This document shows, in pieces, positions 53,769 to 61,975 of a stretch of 64,000 nt of DNA. Position 1 is the first letter of the stretch, and each line of letters starts with the position of its first letter. This stretch comes from JAGVSV01 sp040766135 (lineage in GTDB: Bacteria > Bacillota > Clostridia > Christensenellales > Aristaeellaceae): positions 62,001 through 126,000 of the forward strand of contig JAXGRA010000004.1 of the NCBI GenBank assembly GCA_040766135.1. The letters run 5' to 3'. The notes under the pieces were generated by a model. It ran no database searches. It was not told the origin of the DNA and saw nothing but the letters and a program-made list of their open reading frames with translations. The translations under genes and the position numbers were made by a program.

Positions 53769-54385
53769 CCCACGAAATCCAGATAGCCAAACACGTCAGG
53801 GACATGAAATGTAGACTGCATCGTGGGCTGCCAGGCCTGCAGGGATTGCCCGCGCGTGCTGTGATGATCAATCCTGAAAGCATTGATGCGCCAGTGTGTG
53901 CCGGCCTTGGGCTCCTGGTCAAAGGCATCATACGGCAGCGCCCAGACCGATATCAGGCGATTGTCGTCAACGTGCGTGCGCGTTTTCCAGCCAACAATGT
54001 CATAATCCATGTTCAACACCTGACCGCCATCACGTTTATCGATGGTGCCGTCAAAGTGCACATCATAGGGCGTGCACTCCAACTCCTTATAGTAGGTCAG
54101 GTCATTGGTATCAGCGATGAACAGTTCCATCACATCCTGACGATATATTGGCGAATCGTGCAGCCTGTAGTTCGAATGTACTTCATCATCCTGCCCCGAA
54201 AAACGCACATACAGCATGCGCGCCTGATCATCCCTCAGCAGCCGCAACTCGGTAGAAAGGAACGGCTCCTCGCCTGTTTGCGTTTCACACAGCTGCACGG
54301 CAGGCGCTTTGTCCCATACGGCATCGTCAGCCTGCGGCATGGCCGCGAGCGTCACATTATGGCAAGGATATCGGTTGTCTGGCAT
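53765..54385 (-). CDS. Carbohydrate-binding family 9-like protein, cytoplasmic
   Basis: 206 aa all-beta protein. WDKAPAVQL near the start, LYVRFSGQDDEVHS and QDVMELFIAD (~95), and WRINAFRID near the C-terminus fit the CBM9-like domain found in sugar-related proteins. No signal peptide and no catalytic module. GAAAGGAG before the ATG. It heads the serine hydrolase-M20D set, 24 bp after fprA. Confidence 0.75.
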   Translation of the reverse strand: MPDNRYPCHNVTLAAMPQADDAVWDKAPAVQLCETQTGEEPFLSTELRLLRDDQARMLYVRFSGQDDEVHSNYRLHDSPIYRQDVMELFIADTNDLTYYKELECTPYDVHFDGTIDKRDGGQVLNMDYDIVGWKTRTHVDDNRLISVWALPYDAFDQEPKAGTHWRINAFRIDHHSTRGQSLQAWQPTMQSTFHVPDVFGYLDFVG

Positions 54386-54409
54386 ATACGGCTCCTTTCG
54401 ATCAAAAAA

Positions 54410-55594
54410 CTATTTCAGCGCTTCAGCAAAGGACTCGCCGAAGGCATGTGCCTGCTGCAACTCCTCCTCGCCCGGACGGAAGCGCACGCGGAAACCCTCG
54501 ACCGTTTTGGCCTTCAGATGACCCAAACGATCCATCAGATTGGGCACAGCCTCCCCGCTCCATCCGTAGGAGCCGAAGGCCGAGGCCAGTTTGCCCTTCA
54601 TCATAAACGGATACAGCTTATCCACAATCTCGTCAATAGGCTGCAGCTGCTTGCCTAAAATGGTGGGCGATCCAAACAGAATGCCATCGGCTTGCTGCAT
54701 TTTTTGCATAATCTCGCGTTGGCTGGCAGTACCCGGATCCAGCAGCGTTACCTGCACGCCTTTGTCCTGTATGCCCTGCGCAATGGTCTCGGCCAGCTTG
54801 GCAGTATAGCCATAGGCGCTGACATATACTATCACTACATTTTTTCCTTCCTGCGGCGGCGGCAGGGTGAGCTGCTCATAATGCTCAAACACCTCTTCAA
54901 TGCCCGTGTCCAGAATGGGGCCATGACCGGGCAGAATGATACCCGGGTTCAGTTCCCGCGCACATTTCAGGCCATTGGCCGCAAAGGGACGGGAAAACGG
55001 GCTCATGATATCCAGATAATACGCTTCACGCGCAGCTACATAGGCAGTGGTATCCGTCATGCGGCTGAGCAGCAGCTCCGGAAAGGCATAGTGCGTGCCC
55101 AGAAAGTCACAGGTAAACAGTGCCTTATGAACCGGGTCAAAGGTGAACATGGTGTCCGGCCAGTGCAAATTGGGCATGGGATAGAATTCTAACTCCCGAT
55201 CGCCCAGCGACAGCGTACCGCCTTTACCGACCACGCGGGAATTGAACGCCCCCTTGATAATGCTCGACACAAAGGTAATGCCGCTGTTGGTACCCACGAT
55301 GGTGATATCCGGGTTCTTTTGCAAAAGCAGCGGGATGGTGCCCGCATGGTCAGGCTCGGTATGGTTGATAATCAGGTAGTCTATTTCGCTGATGGGCTTG
55401 ATGGCTTCGATGTTTGCAAAGTATTCCTCGGCAAAGCTCATCTTGACGGTTTCGATCAGCGCCGATTTTTCACTGCCCACCAGCAGATAGGCGTTGTAGC
55501 TGGTGCCATGGGGGGTGTTCATGATGATGTCAAAGACGCGCAGGCCGGGATCCTGTACGCCTACGGAATATAAATTGGGCTTGATTTCCAGCAT
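54410..55594 (-). CDS. fprA: FprA-type flavodiiron protein
   Basis: 394 aa. Metallo-beta-lactamase domain ~1-245 with the diiron set HTEPDHAG (~80-87), a later D in FTCDFLGTH and H in LPGHGPILD; flavodoxin domain ~250-394 (VVIVYVSAYGYTAKLAETIAQG). Reduces O2 to water or NO to N2O, protecting anaerobes. The first ligand loop and both domains are complete. Confidence 0.95.
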   Translation of the reverse strand: MLEIKPNLYSVGVQDPGLRVFDIIMNTPHGTSYNAYLLVGSEKSALIETVKMSFAEEYFANIEAIKPISEIDYLIINHTEPDHAGTIPLLLQKNPDITIVGTNSGITFVSSIIKGAFNSRVVGKGGTLSLGDRELEFYPMPNLHWPDTMFTFDPVHKALFTCDFLGTHYAFPELLLSRMTDTTAYVAAREAYYLDIMSPFSRPFAANGLKCARELNPGIILPGHGPILDTGIEEVFEHYEQLTLPPPQEGKNVVIVYVSAYGYTAKLAETIAQGIQDKGVQVTLLDPGTASQREIMQKMQQADGILFGSPTILGKQLQPIDEIVDKLYPFMMKGKLASAFGSYGWSGEAVPNLMDRLGHLKAKTVEGFRVRFRPGEEELQQAHAFGESFAEALK

Positions 55595-55639
55595 ATTTCC
55601 TCCTGTGTACGGCTTACACCGTGTTCAATTATGAGGCCA

Positions 55640-56032
55640 TCAGGTACGCTCAGGCATAATTTCCAGCCAATACCCATCGGGATCCTCTATAAAGTATATA
55701 CCCATCGCTTCATTTTCAAAGCAGATGCAGCCCATGGCGCGGTGCATTTCACGCGCGGCATCCATGTCCCTGGTGACAAACGCCAGGTGTATTTCATTGT
55801 CGCCTAAATCATAGGCGTCCTTGTCAAAGTCCTTTAACCATGTCAGCTCCAGCTGGTGCTGGCTGCTGCCATCGGATAGGTACACCAAGGTGAAACCCTC
55901 GGCTTCATGGCGCCTGACAGGCAACAGCCCCAGTGCATCACGGTAAAAAGCCAGGGATTTTTCTAAATCCTTTACGTTTACGTTGTTGTGGGCAAAACGG
56001 AATGTTCCCTGTGCGGCAGTTTTCATGTTCAT
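55640..56032 (-). CDS. VOC/glyoxalase-family protein
   Basis: 130 aa single vicinal-oxygen-chelate domain. FRFAHNNVNVKDLEKSLAFYRDALGL at the N-terminus with metal histidine, HQLELTW in the middle, and FIEDPDGYWLEIMPE at the end, a lactoylglutathione-lyase-like pattern. Start after AGGAGG, overlapping the rmuC stop by 4 bp. Confidence 0.88.
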   Translation of the reverse strand: MNMKTAAQGTFRFAHNNVNVKDLEKSLAFYRDALGLLPVRRHEAEGFTLVYLSDGSSQHQLELTWLKDFDKDAYDLGDNEIHLAFVTRDMDAAREMHRAMGCICFENEAMGIYFIEDPDGYWLEIMPERT

Positions 56033-57387
56033 ACGTCCTCCTCCATGGTATTCAGGTCGTCTGGTATATCCAATGCATCGGTGTCCTCGTCATCAAGCAG
56101 TGGGGTATCAACATTTTCCACCGTGCGCAGCCTGCGCTGAATGCTGCTGCTTTTGCGTGCGGCGCTGTCGATGCTGTCCGCTGCTTGCTTTAGGCGCTGG
56201 CGCGTCTTGTCCAGCAGCTGGGCAAAATCTGCAAACTCATTCTTGACGCTGCCCAGAAGTTGCCACACCTCGGCGGAGCGCTGCTCAATGGCCATAGTGC
56301 GAAAGCCCATCTGCAGGCTGTTGATCAAGGCGCTGAAGGTAGTGGGGCCCGCGATTACCACACGGTAATCGCGCTGCATATCTCCGGCCAGGCCGGGCAA
56401 GCGCAGCGCCTCGGCGTACAGCCCCTCAATAGGCAGGAACATTACAGCAAAGTCGGTCGTGTAGGGGGGTGCTATGTACTTGCTGCTGATGCGCGCGGCT
56501 TCCTTGCGCAGGGCGGACAAAAATGCCGCGCGCGCGTTTTCGGCGGGCTCCCGTTCTCCGGTTTCCAGCGCAAGCACCAAGCGTTCGTAGGATTCCACCG
56601 GAAACTTCGCATCAATGGGCAGCAGCACGGGCGCGTCCGTATCGCGCCCAGGCAGGCGGATGGCATATTCCACGCGCTCCTGGGTATCAGGCCTGACGGC
56701 CACATTGGCCGCATACTGGCGCTCGGACAGCATTTCAGCCAGCAGCGCGCCCAGCTGCACCTCGCCCCAAACGCCCCGCGTCTTGACGTTGGTGAGCACC
56801 TTTTTCAGGTCTCCTACACCCACGGCCAATGAACGCATCTCGCCCAGGCCTTTATACACCTGCTCCAAGCGCTCATTAACCAGAGAAAAGCTTTCCCCTA
56901 AGCGCTTGTTGAGCGTGGTGTGCAGGTTTTCATCCACAGTCTTGCGCATTTCATCCAGCTTGAGGCCGGTATCCTTGCGGATATCGCTCAGCGTGCCAAA
57001 CAACGTCTCCCGCATGCGTTCCAGCTTTAAGTCATTGGCGCTCAGGCGCTGGTTGAGCACATCGGTCACGTGCCGCAGGCGCTCCTCCTGGCCGCTGGCA
57101 TGCTGGTCAAAGCGCGCGCCCAGCGCATCCACGCGCGCGGCGCTGTTCATCTGCACATCGCGCAGCGCTTCTATCATGGCCTGCTGGGCATATTGTTCGC
57201 GCGTGGTCTGCCGCGCGTCCAGCGCCTGCAGCGAGCGCTCCACAAAGCCTGTCAATTCTTCCTGTCGGCGCAGCACGCTGCGCGTCTCCCGCCGCAATGA
57301 GGACAGCCGCACCAGCAGCACAACCATCACCAACAACAAAACACCCAGCAAAAGCACAGGTAGCCACGTATTGACATCAGACAACAT
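56029..57387 (-). CDS. rmuC: RmuC-family DNA recombination protein
   Basis: 452 aa. N-terminal membrane segment (WLPVLLLGVLLLVMVVLLV), a long coiled coil (~25-150), and the nuclease-like RmuC core with VKTRGVWGEVQLGALL, IDAKFPVESYERL and VVIAGPTTFSALINSLQMGF. Limits inverted-repeat rearrangements in E. coli. The start lies 1 bp after the tdk stop; an upstream in-frame extension overlaps tdk and is unlikely. Confidence 0.9.
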   Translation of the reverse strand: MLSDVNTWLPVLLLGVLLLVMVVLLVRLSSLRRETRSVLRRQEELTGFVERSLQALDARQTTREQYAQQAMIEALRDVQMNSAARVDALGARFDQHASGQEERLRHVTDVLNQRLSANDLKLERMRETLFGTLSDIRKDTGLKLDEMRKTVDENLHTTLNKRLGESFSLVNERLEQVYKGLGEMRSLAVGVGDLKKVLTNVKTRGVWGEVQLGALLAEMLSERQYAANVAVRPDTQERVEYAIRLPGRDTDAPVLLPIDAKFPVESYERLVLALETGEREPAENARAAFLSALRKEAARISSKYIAPPYTTDFAVMFLPIEGLYAEALRLPGLAGDMQRDYRVVIAGPTTFSALINSLQMGFRTMAIEQRSAEVWQLLGSVKNEFADFAQLLDKTRQRLKQAADSIDSAARKSSSIQRRLRTVENVDTPLLDDEDTDALDIPDDLNTMEEDV

Positions 57388-57388
57388 A

Positions 57389-57987
57389 CTAACCGTTGGC
57401 ACTGGATATCCCCTTGCGCCAGTGTTCATAACACAGGCCGATGTAGCGGATGTCTTTGAGCTGGCTATCAATCAGCACCTGCTCACCCTCTTTAATGACA
57501 CGACCAGCCGGGTCAATGCGCGTGTTCATGGTAGCCTTCCTGCCGCACCAGCACAGCCCACCGGGCACCTCGGCAATGTCCTCGGCCAGGCGCAGCAGCG
57601 CAGCGGAACCCGGAAAAAAGTTGCCCATAAAGTCCGTCCGAAGGCCATAGCAGTATATTTCTAGGTCCATTGCCATGTCCGCCATTTCCTGCACCTGTGC
57701 TTCGGACAGGAACTGCGCTTCATCCACTAACACAAACTGATAGTCCATGAACGCATTTTGTACCGCCAGCCATGCCAACTGCTCCCGCACGCTGTGGTGC
57801 GATTCCAGCACAATTTCGGCTTTGGCCTGCAGCCCCGCACGGGAATAGACATTGTTAGCGCTCATGCGGGTATCGATGGCCGGTTTAATCAAGGCCACCT
57901 TCAGCCCCAGCTGCTGATAGTTATACCGCTGCATGAGCAGCTGCGCCGTCTTGCTGGAACCCATCACGCCATAGTAAAAGTGCAGCA

Positions 57988-57988
<1 letters not shown>
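57389..57988 (-). CDS. tdk: Thymidine kinase
   Basis: 199 aa. P-loop YGVMGSSKTAQLLMQ (residues 6-20), catalytic VLVDEAQFLSEAQVQE (~85-100), zinc cysteines in GGLCWCGRKATMNTR and a C-terminal CYEH. Phosphorylates thymidine in salvage. It shares one base with the recR stop. Confidence 0.95.
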
Positions 57989-58587
<599 letters not shown>

Positions 58588-58588
58588 C

Positions 58589-58930
58589 TTAGAACAGGCC
58601 GCCCATCCCGCTGGGTGCCAGCGCTGCCATGGTCTTTTCGCGATTTTCCTCGCCCATGCGCAGCGCCGCGTTGACCGCTGCCATCACCATATCCTGCAGC
58701 ATCTCCACGTCATCAGGATCCACTGCTTCAGGTTTGATGGTCAGCTCCAGCACCTCGCGCTTGCCGTTAACGCGGCAGGTTACGACACCGCCGCCTGCGC
58801 TGGCTTCATACTCCTGCTCATCCAACTGCTCCTGGGCCTGGGTCATCTGTTCCTGCATCTTTTGTGCCTGGCGCATCAGTTGCTGCATGTTCGCGCCGCC
58901 GCCAAAGCCGCCAAATTGTTTTCTTGCCAT
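58589..58930 (-). CDS. YbaB/EbfC nucleoid-associated protein
   Basis: 113 aa. Helical MQQLMRQAQKMQEQMTQAQEQL, the central ASAGGGVVTCRVNGKREVLELTI strand region and VMAAVNAALRMGEENREKTMA. A dimeric DNA-binding protein usually encoded before recR, as here. dnaX, the usual upstream neighbour, is absent. Confidence 0.93.
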   Translation of the reverse strand: MARKQFGGFGGGANMQQLMRQAQKMQEQMTQAQEQLDEQEYEASAGGGVVTCRVNGKREVLELTIKPEAVDPDDVEMLQDMVMAAVNAALRMGEENREKTMAALAPSGMGGLF

Positions 58931-58948
58931 GTGTTCTCCTCGTTCCTG

Positions 58949-58977
58949 GATGTCCCCCGTACAAGGCGGGGGACATC
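58949..58977 (-). other. Hairpin in the ybaB leader
   Basis: Perfect 10-bp inverted repeat (GATGTCCCCC and GGGGGACATC) with 9-nt loop, between promoter and ribosome site of ybaB. No T tract follows, so it is a leader or RNA-stability structure rather than a terminator. Confidence 0.6.
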
Positions 58978-59003
58978 ACCAATTGTTGTAGATACCTGCA
59001 ACC

Positions 59004-59033
59004 AGTGTACCATATGTTGTTAGTGGCATTCAA
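59004..59033 (-). promoter_or_regulatory. Promoter of the ybaB-recR-tdk operon
   Basis: Minus strand TTGAAT (59033-59028), 18-bp spacer, TACACT (59009-59004), directly after the stop of the upstream dehydrogenase gene. Confidence 0.5.
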
Positions 59034-59037
59034 CGTT

Positions 59038-60039
59038 TTATGCCTGAGCCAGTGTCCTCTTACCCTGGTCATACATATCCAGCAGCAAGCTGACGGTGTT
59101 TTTTACGGCCTCAATGCCGATGGGCGCAGGCTGGTTGTTCTTCACAGCATTATAGTAATCGTTGATGCATGCGGCATGACCGCTGCCCCAGTAATCCTTG
59201 CCCAACGCATCAGCCTGCTCAAAGATAATGTCCTCGGTACGGCCGTTGTGCCAGGCGGCACGGAAGCGGTTATCCTCCAGTGCAAAGGTTGCCTTTTCAC
59301 AATCCACATAGATCTGCACAGGCGAGCCACAGGCCGCTGCATTGGTAGCGTAGAAAATGACCACTGCATCGCCAAAGGCAATGCGCGCATCGACGGTATC
59401 CTCTACCTCAATCACGCCGCGCAGATGCCGATTGCCCATCCATGTATCCACCGATGTGTGCGGCCCCAGCAGATTCACCAGCAAATCCAGCGTGTGAATG
59501 GACTGATTGATAAGCGCGCCGCCGCCCTCCAGCGCCCAGGTGCCGCGCCAGCCGCTTTTGCTGTAGTACTCTTCATCGCGAAACCATGCTACATAGGCAC
59601 GTGCGCCCAGCACCTTGCCGGCCACGCCACTTTGCACCACCTGTTGAAGATGGCGGTAATTGCGGTTGTAGCGGTTCTGGAAGCAAACCCCCAGCGTGGC
59701 ATCCAATTGATTTAGCTCCTGCCATTGCTGGCGTGTGGTAACAGGTGGTTTTTCCATAAATACACGGATGCCCTTGCGATGCGCTTGCTGCGCCATGGGC
59801 ACATGCAGTGCATGCGGCGTGCAGATATGCAAAACATCAATGTCCTCATGATCCAGCATGGCATCCAGCGAATCATATGCACGAGCTTGATAGGTATTTG
59901 CCAAGCGTTGCGCGCGCTCCGGAATGATATCGGCACAGGCCACCAAGGTGGCCTGGCCGGTTGCACCAATCAACGGCGCATGAACAGCTGCAATGGATCC
60001 GCTGCCTACAATGGCGGATTTGATAAGCGGCTTGTCCAT
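59038..60039 (-). CDS. Gfo/Idh/MocA-family dehydrogenase
   Basis: 333 aa. N-terminal Rossmann SAIVGSGSIAAVHAPLIG, EKP loop FMEKPPVTTRQQW (~93), and the substrate-domain segments WALEGGGALINQSIHTLDLLVNLLG. It directly follows a related dehydrogenase gene with no gap, forming an operon with a TIM-barrel isomerase. Probable sugar or inositol oxidation; substrate unknown. Confidence 0.88.
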   Translation of the reverse strand: MDKPLIKSAIVGSGSIAAVHAPLIGATGQATLVACADIIPERAQRLANTYQARAYDSLDAMLDHEDIDVLHICTPHALHVPMAQQAHRKGIRVFMEKPPVTTRQQWQELNQLDATLGVCFQNRYNRNYRHLQQVVQSGVAGKVLGARAYVAWFRDEEYYSKSGWRGTWALEGGGALINQSIHTLDLLVNLLGPHTSVDTWMGNRHLRGVIEVEDTVDARIAFGDAVVIFYATNAAACGSPVQIYVDCEKATFALEDNRFRAAWHNGRTEDIIFEQADALGKDYWGSGHAACINDYYNAVKNNQPAPIGIEAVKNTVSLLLDMYDQGKRTLAQA

Positions 60040-61194
60040 TCAGTACGTGCCCTCCGTGGAGAATGTAACGTTCGCATCCTCTTTGTGCGGTGATGCAGCA
60101 CGCCGTTCATTGAGGCGCTTCAGGAAATCCTCCTCATCGACAGGCAGCGTGACCATCTCCCCCGTCCAGGAGGACAGGTGCATAGCGTTGGACAACATCA
60201 GGCCGTTGATGCCTTCGACGCCTTCTGCCACCAGCGGCTCGCCACGCAGGATGGCACCAGCAAACGCATTGAGCACGCCTACATGCTGCTCATTTTTGCC
60301 ATCGGTCTCAACAATGCTGTCCGTTTGCGGCGGCGTGGCAAAGCCTAACTTTTCGGTCTTGGAAAACTCGCGTTCACTGACCGAAAGCTGGCTTAGGTGC
60401 AGCGTGTTGTTTTCACACACTAACTTGCCCATGTCGCCCAAAATTTCAAACCGGTTGGTGCCCGGCGCGTCGCCTGTGGAGGTGATGAACACACCGGTGG
60501 CGCCGTTTTCAAACTCTAAATAGGCCGTGACATCGTCCTCTACCTCAATGTCGTGCCACTTGCCTTCATGGCAGAACGCGCGAACGCGCACCGGCAGGCC
60601 GCAGATCCATTGCAGCAAGTCCAGGTTGTGCGGGCACTGGTTGAGCAGCACACCGCCGCCCTCGCCATCCCAGGTGGCGCGCCACGCGCCGGAATCATAG
60701 TAGCTCTGCGTGCGGTACCAGTCGGTGATGATCCAGTTGACGCGCTTAATTTCGCCCAGCTGGCCGCTGTGCACCATTTCGTGCATTTTGCGGTATACGC
60801 AGTTGGTGCGCTGGTTGAACATCATGCCAAACACCACATCGGACTTGGCGGCAGCCTCGTTCATCTCGCGCACCTGCTTGGTGTATACGCCGGCGGGCTT
60901 TTCGCACATCACATGCACGTTGTGCTCAAAACCCTGCATGGCCAGCTCCGGGTGCTGATAGTGCGGTACAGCAATCAAGATAGCGTCGCAGGCACCGCTT
61001 TTGATCAGATCGCTGCCCTCTGTAAAGTAAGCGGCCTTATCCCCCAACATTTCCCGTGCAACCTGCAAGCGCGACTCTTTGCGGTCGGCCACGGCGGTCA
61101 CTTCAATCTCCGGCATTTTGCCATCCAGCCAGTTTTTTGTGTGGCTGGTGCCCATGTTGCCAAACCCGATGATGCCCAAACGAACCTTTTTCAT
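60040..61194 (-). CDS. Gfo/Idh/MocA-family dehydrogenase
   Basis: 384 aa. LGIIGFGNMGTSHTKNWLDG (residues 6-25), EKP loop VMCEKPAGVYTKQV (~95), and WDGEGGGVLLNQCPHNLDLLQWICG with the conserved histidine (~185). Good ribosome site GAAAGGGG. Paired with a second dehydrogenase, a common set for stepwise oxidation and epimerisation of inositol-like or unusual sugars. Confidence 0.9.
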   Translation of the reverse strand: MKKVRLGIIGFGNMGTSHTKNWLDGKMPEIEVTAVADRKESRLQVAREMLGDKAAYFTEGSDLIKSGACDAILIAVPHYQHPELAMQGFEHNVHVMCEKPAGVYTKQVREMNEAAAKSDVVFGMMFNQRTNCVYRKMHEMVHSGQLGEIKRVNWIITDWYRTQSYYDSGAWRATWDGEGGGVLLNQCPHNLDLLQWICGLPVRVRAFCHEGKWHDIEVEDDVTAYLEFENGATGVFITSTGDAPGTNRFEILGDMGKLVCENNTLHLSQLSVSEREFSKTEKLGFATPPQTDSIVETDGKNEQHVGVLNAFAGAILRGEPLVAEGVEGINGLMLSNAMHLSSWTGEMVTLPVDEEDFLKRLNERRAASPHKEDANVTFSTEGTY

Positions 61195-61210
61195 GATGAT
61201 ATCCCCTTTC

Positions 61211-61975
61211 TTAATATCCTAATTTGCGTATGTTGCGGTAGCTTTTTTCCAGGCATACAAACGGTGATTCGTAGCAGGTATCCTGTTCCACCAAAATGTG
61301 CTCCGTTACGCCGTTTTGCTTCAGTTCTGCCAAAATGCCTTCAAAGTTCATGTTGCCCTCCAGCACCGGCGACATGCGCGGCTCGTTACCCGCCATGGCC
61401 AGATCCTTCAGGTGTACGCAGGGCAGCCACTCACGGTGCGCCTTCAGCCACTGCACCACGTCCACGCCTCCCACCTGCAGCCAATAGGTATCGGCCGTTA
61501 CGCCCATCAGGCCAGGCGAAAAACGGCCCAACAGATGCTCCATCATGGGGCGTCCATCTGCAAACTTGACAAACTCAAAGGCATGGTTGTGGTACATGAA
61601 CTTGAGGCCTGCCGCTTTCAGCTGCTGCATCACGGGCACAAAGTCCTCCTCAAAATCGTCCAGCCCTTCCTGAGAACGATATTTTTCATTCATGCCGCCC
61701 AGGCCCACATACTTGCAGCCGTACATCAGATGCTCGTCTATAACGGCATTTAAATCGTTCAGGAACCTTGGCTCCGGCGTATGTGTCAGCACAACGGCCA
61801 GGCCATTGTCATCGCACAATTCCTTGATGCGCCTGGGGGCAATGGGGCCGACGGCAGACAGCTGAATGGTCTGATAGCCGATGGCACGCACCTTTTTGAG
61901 CGCCCGCGCCAAATCGCGCTCGCTTTGTGTGTAGGCCCTGATGGTATACGTTTGTGCTCCGAGTTGCATGCTCAT
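61211..61975 (-). CDS. Sugar phosphate isomerase/epimerase family
   Basis: 254 aa TIM barrel. E/H/D/E metal-site candidates in LKFMYHNHAFEF, VTADTYWLQ, VHLKDLAM and ILVEQDTCYE. Start overlaps the topB stop (ATGA) with GGAGGA upstream; an ATG two codons in is possible. Heads the three-gene sugar operon. Confidence 0.87.
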   Translation of the reverse strand: MSMQLGAQTYTIRAYTQSERDLARALKKVRAIGYQTIQLSAVGPIAPRRIKELCDDNGLAVVLTHTPEPRFLNDLNAVIDEHLMYGCKYVGLGGMNEKYRSQEGLDDFEEDFVPVMQQLKAAGLKFMYHNHAFEFVKFADGRPMMEHLLGRFSPGLMGVTADTYWLQVGGVDVVQWLKAHREWLPCVHLKDLAMAGNEPRMSPVLEGNMNFEGILAELKQNGVTEHILVEQDTCYESPFVCLEKSYRNIRKLGY

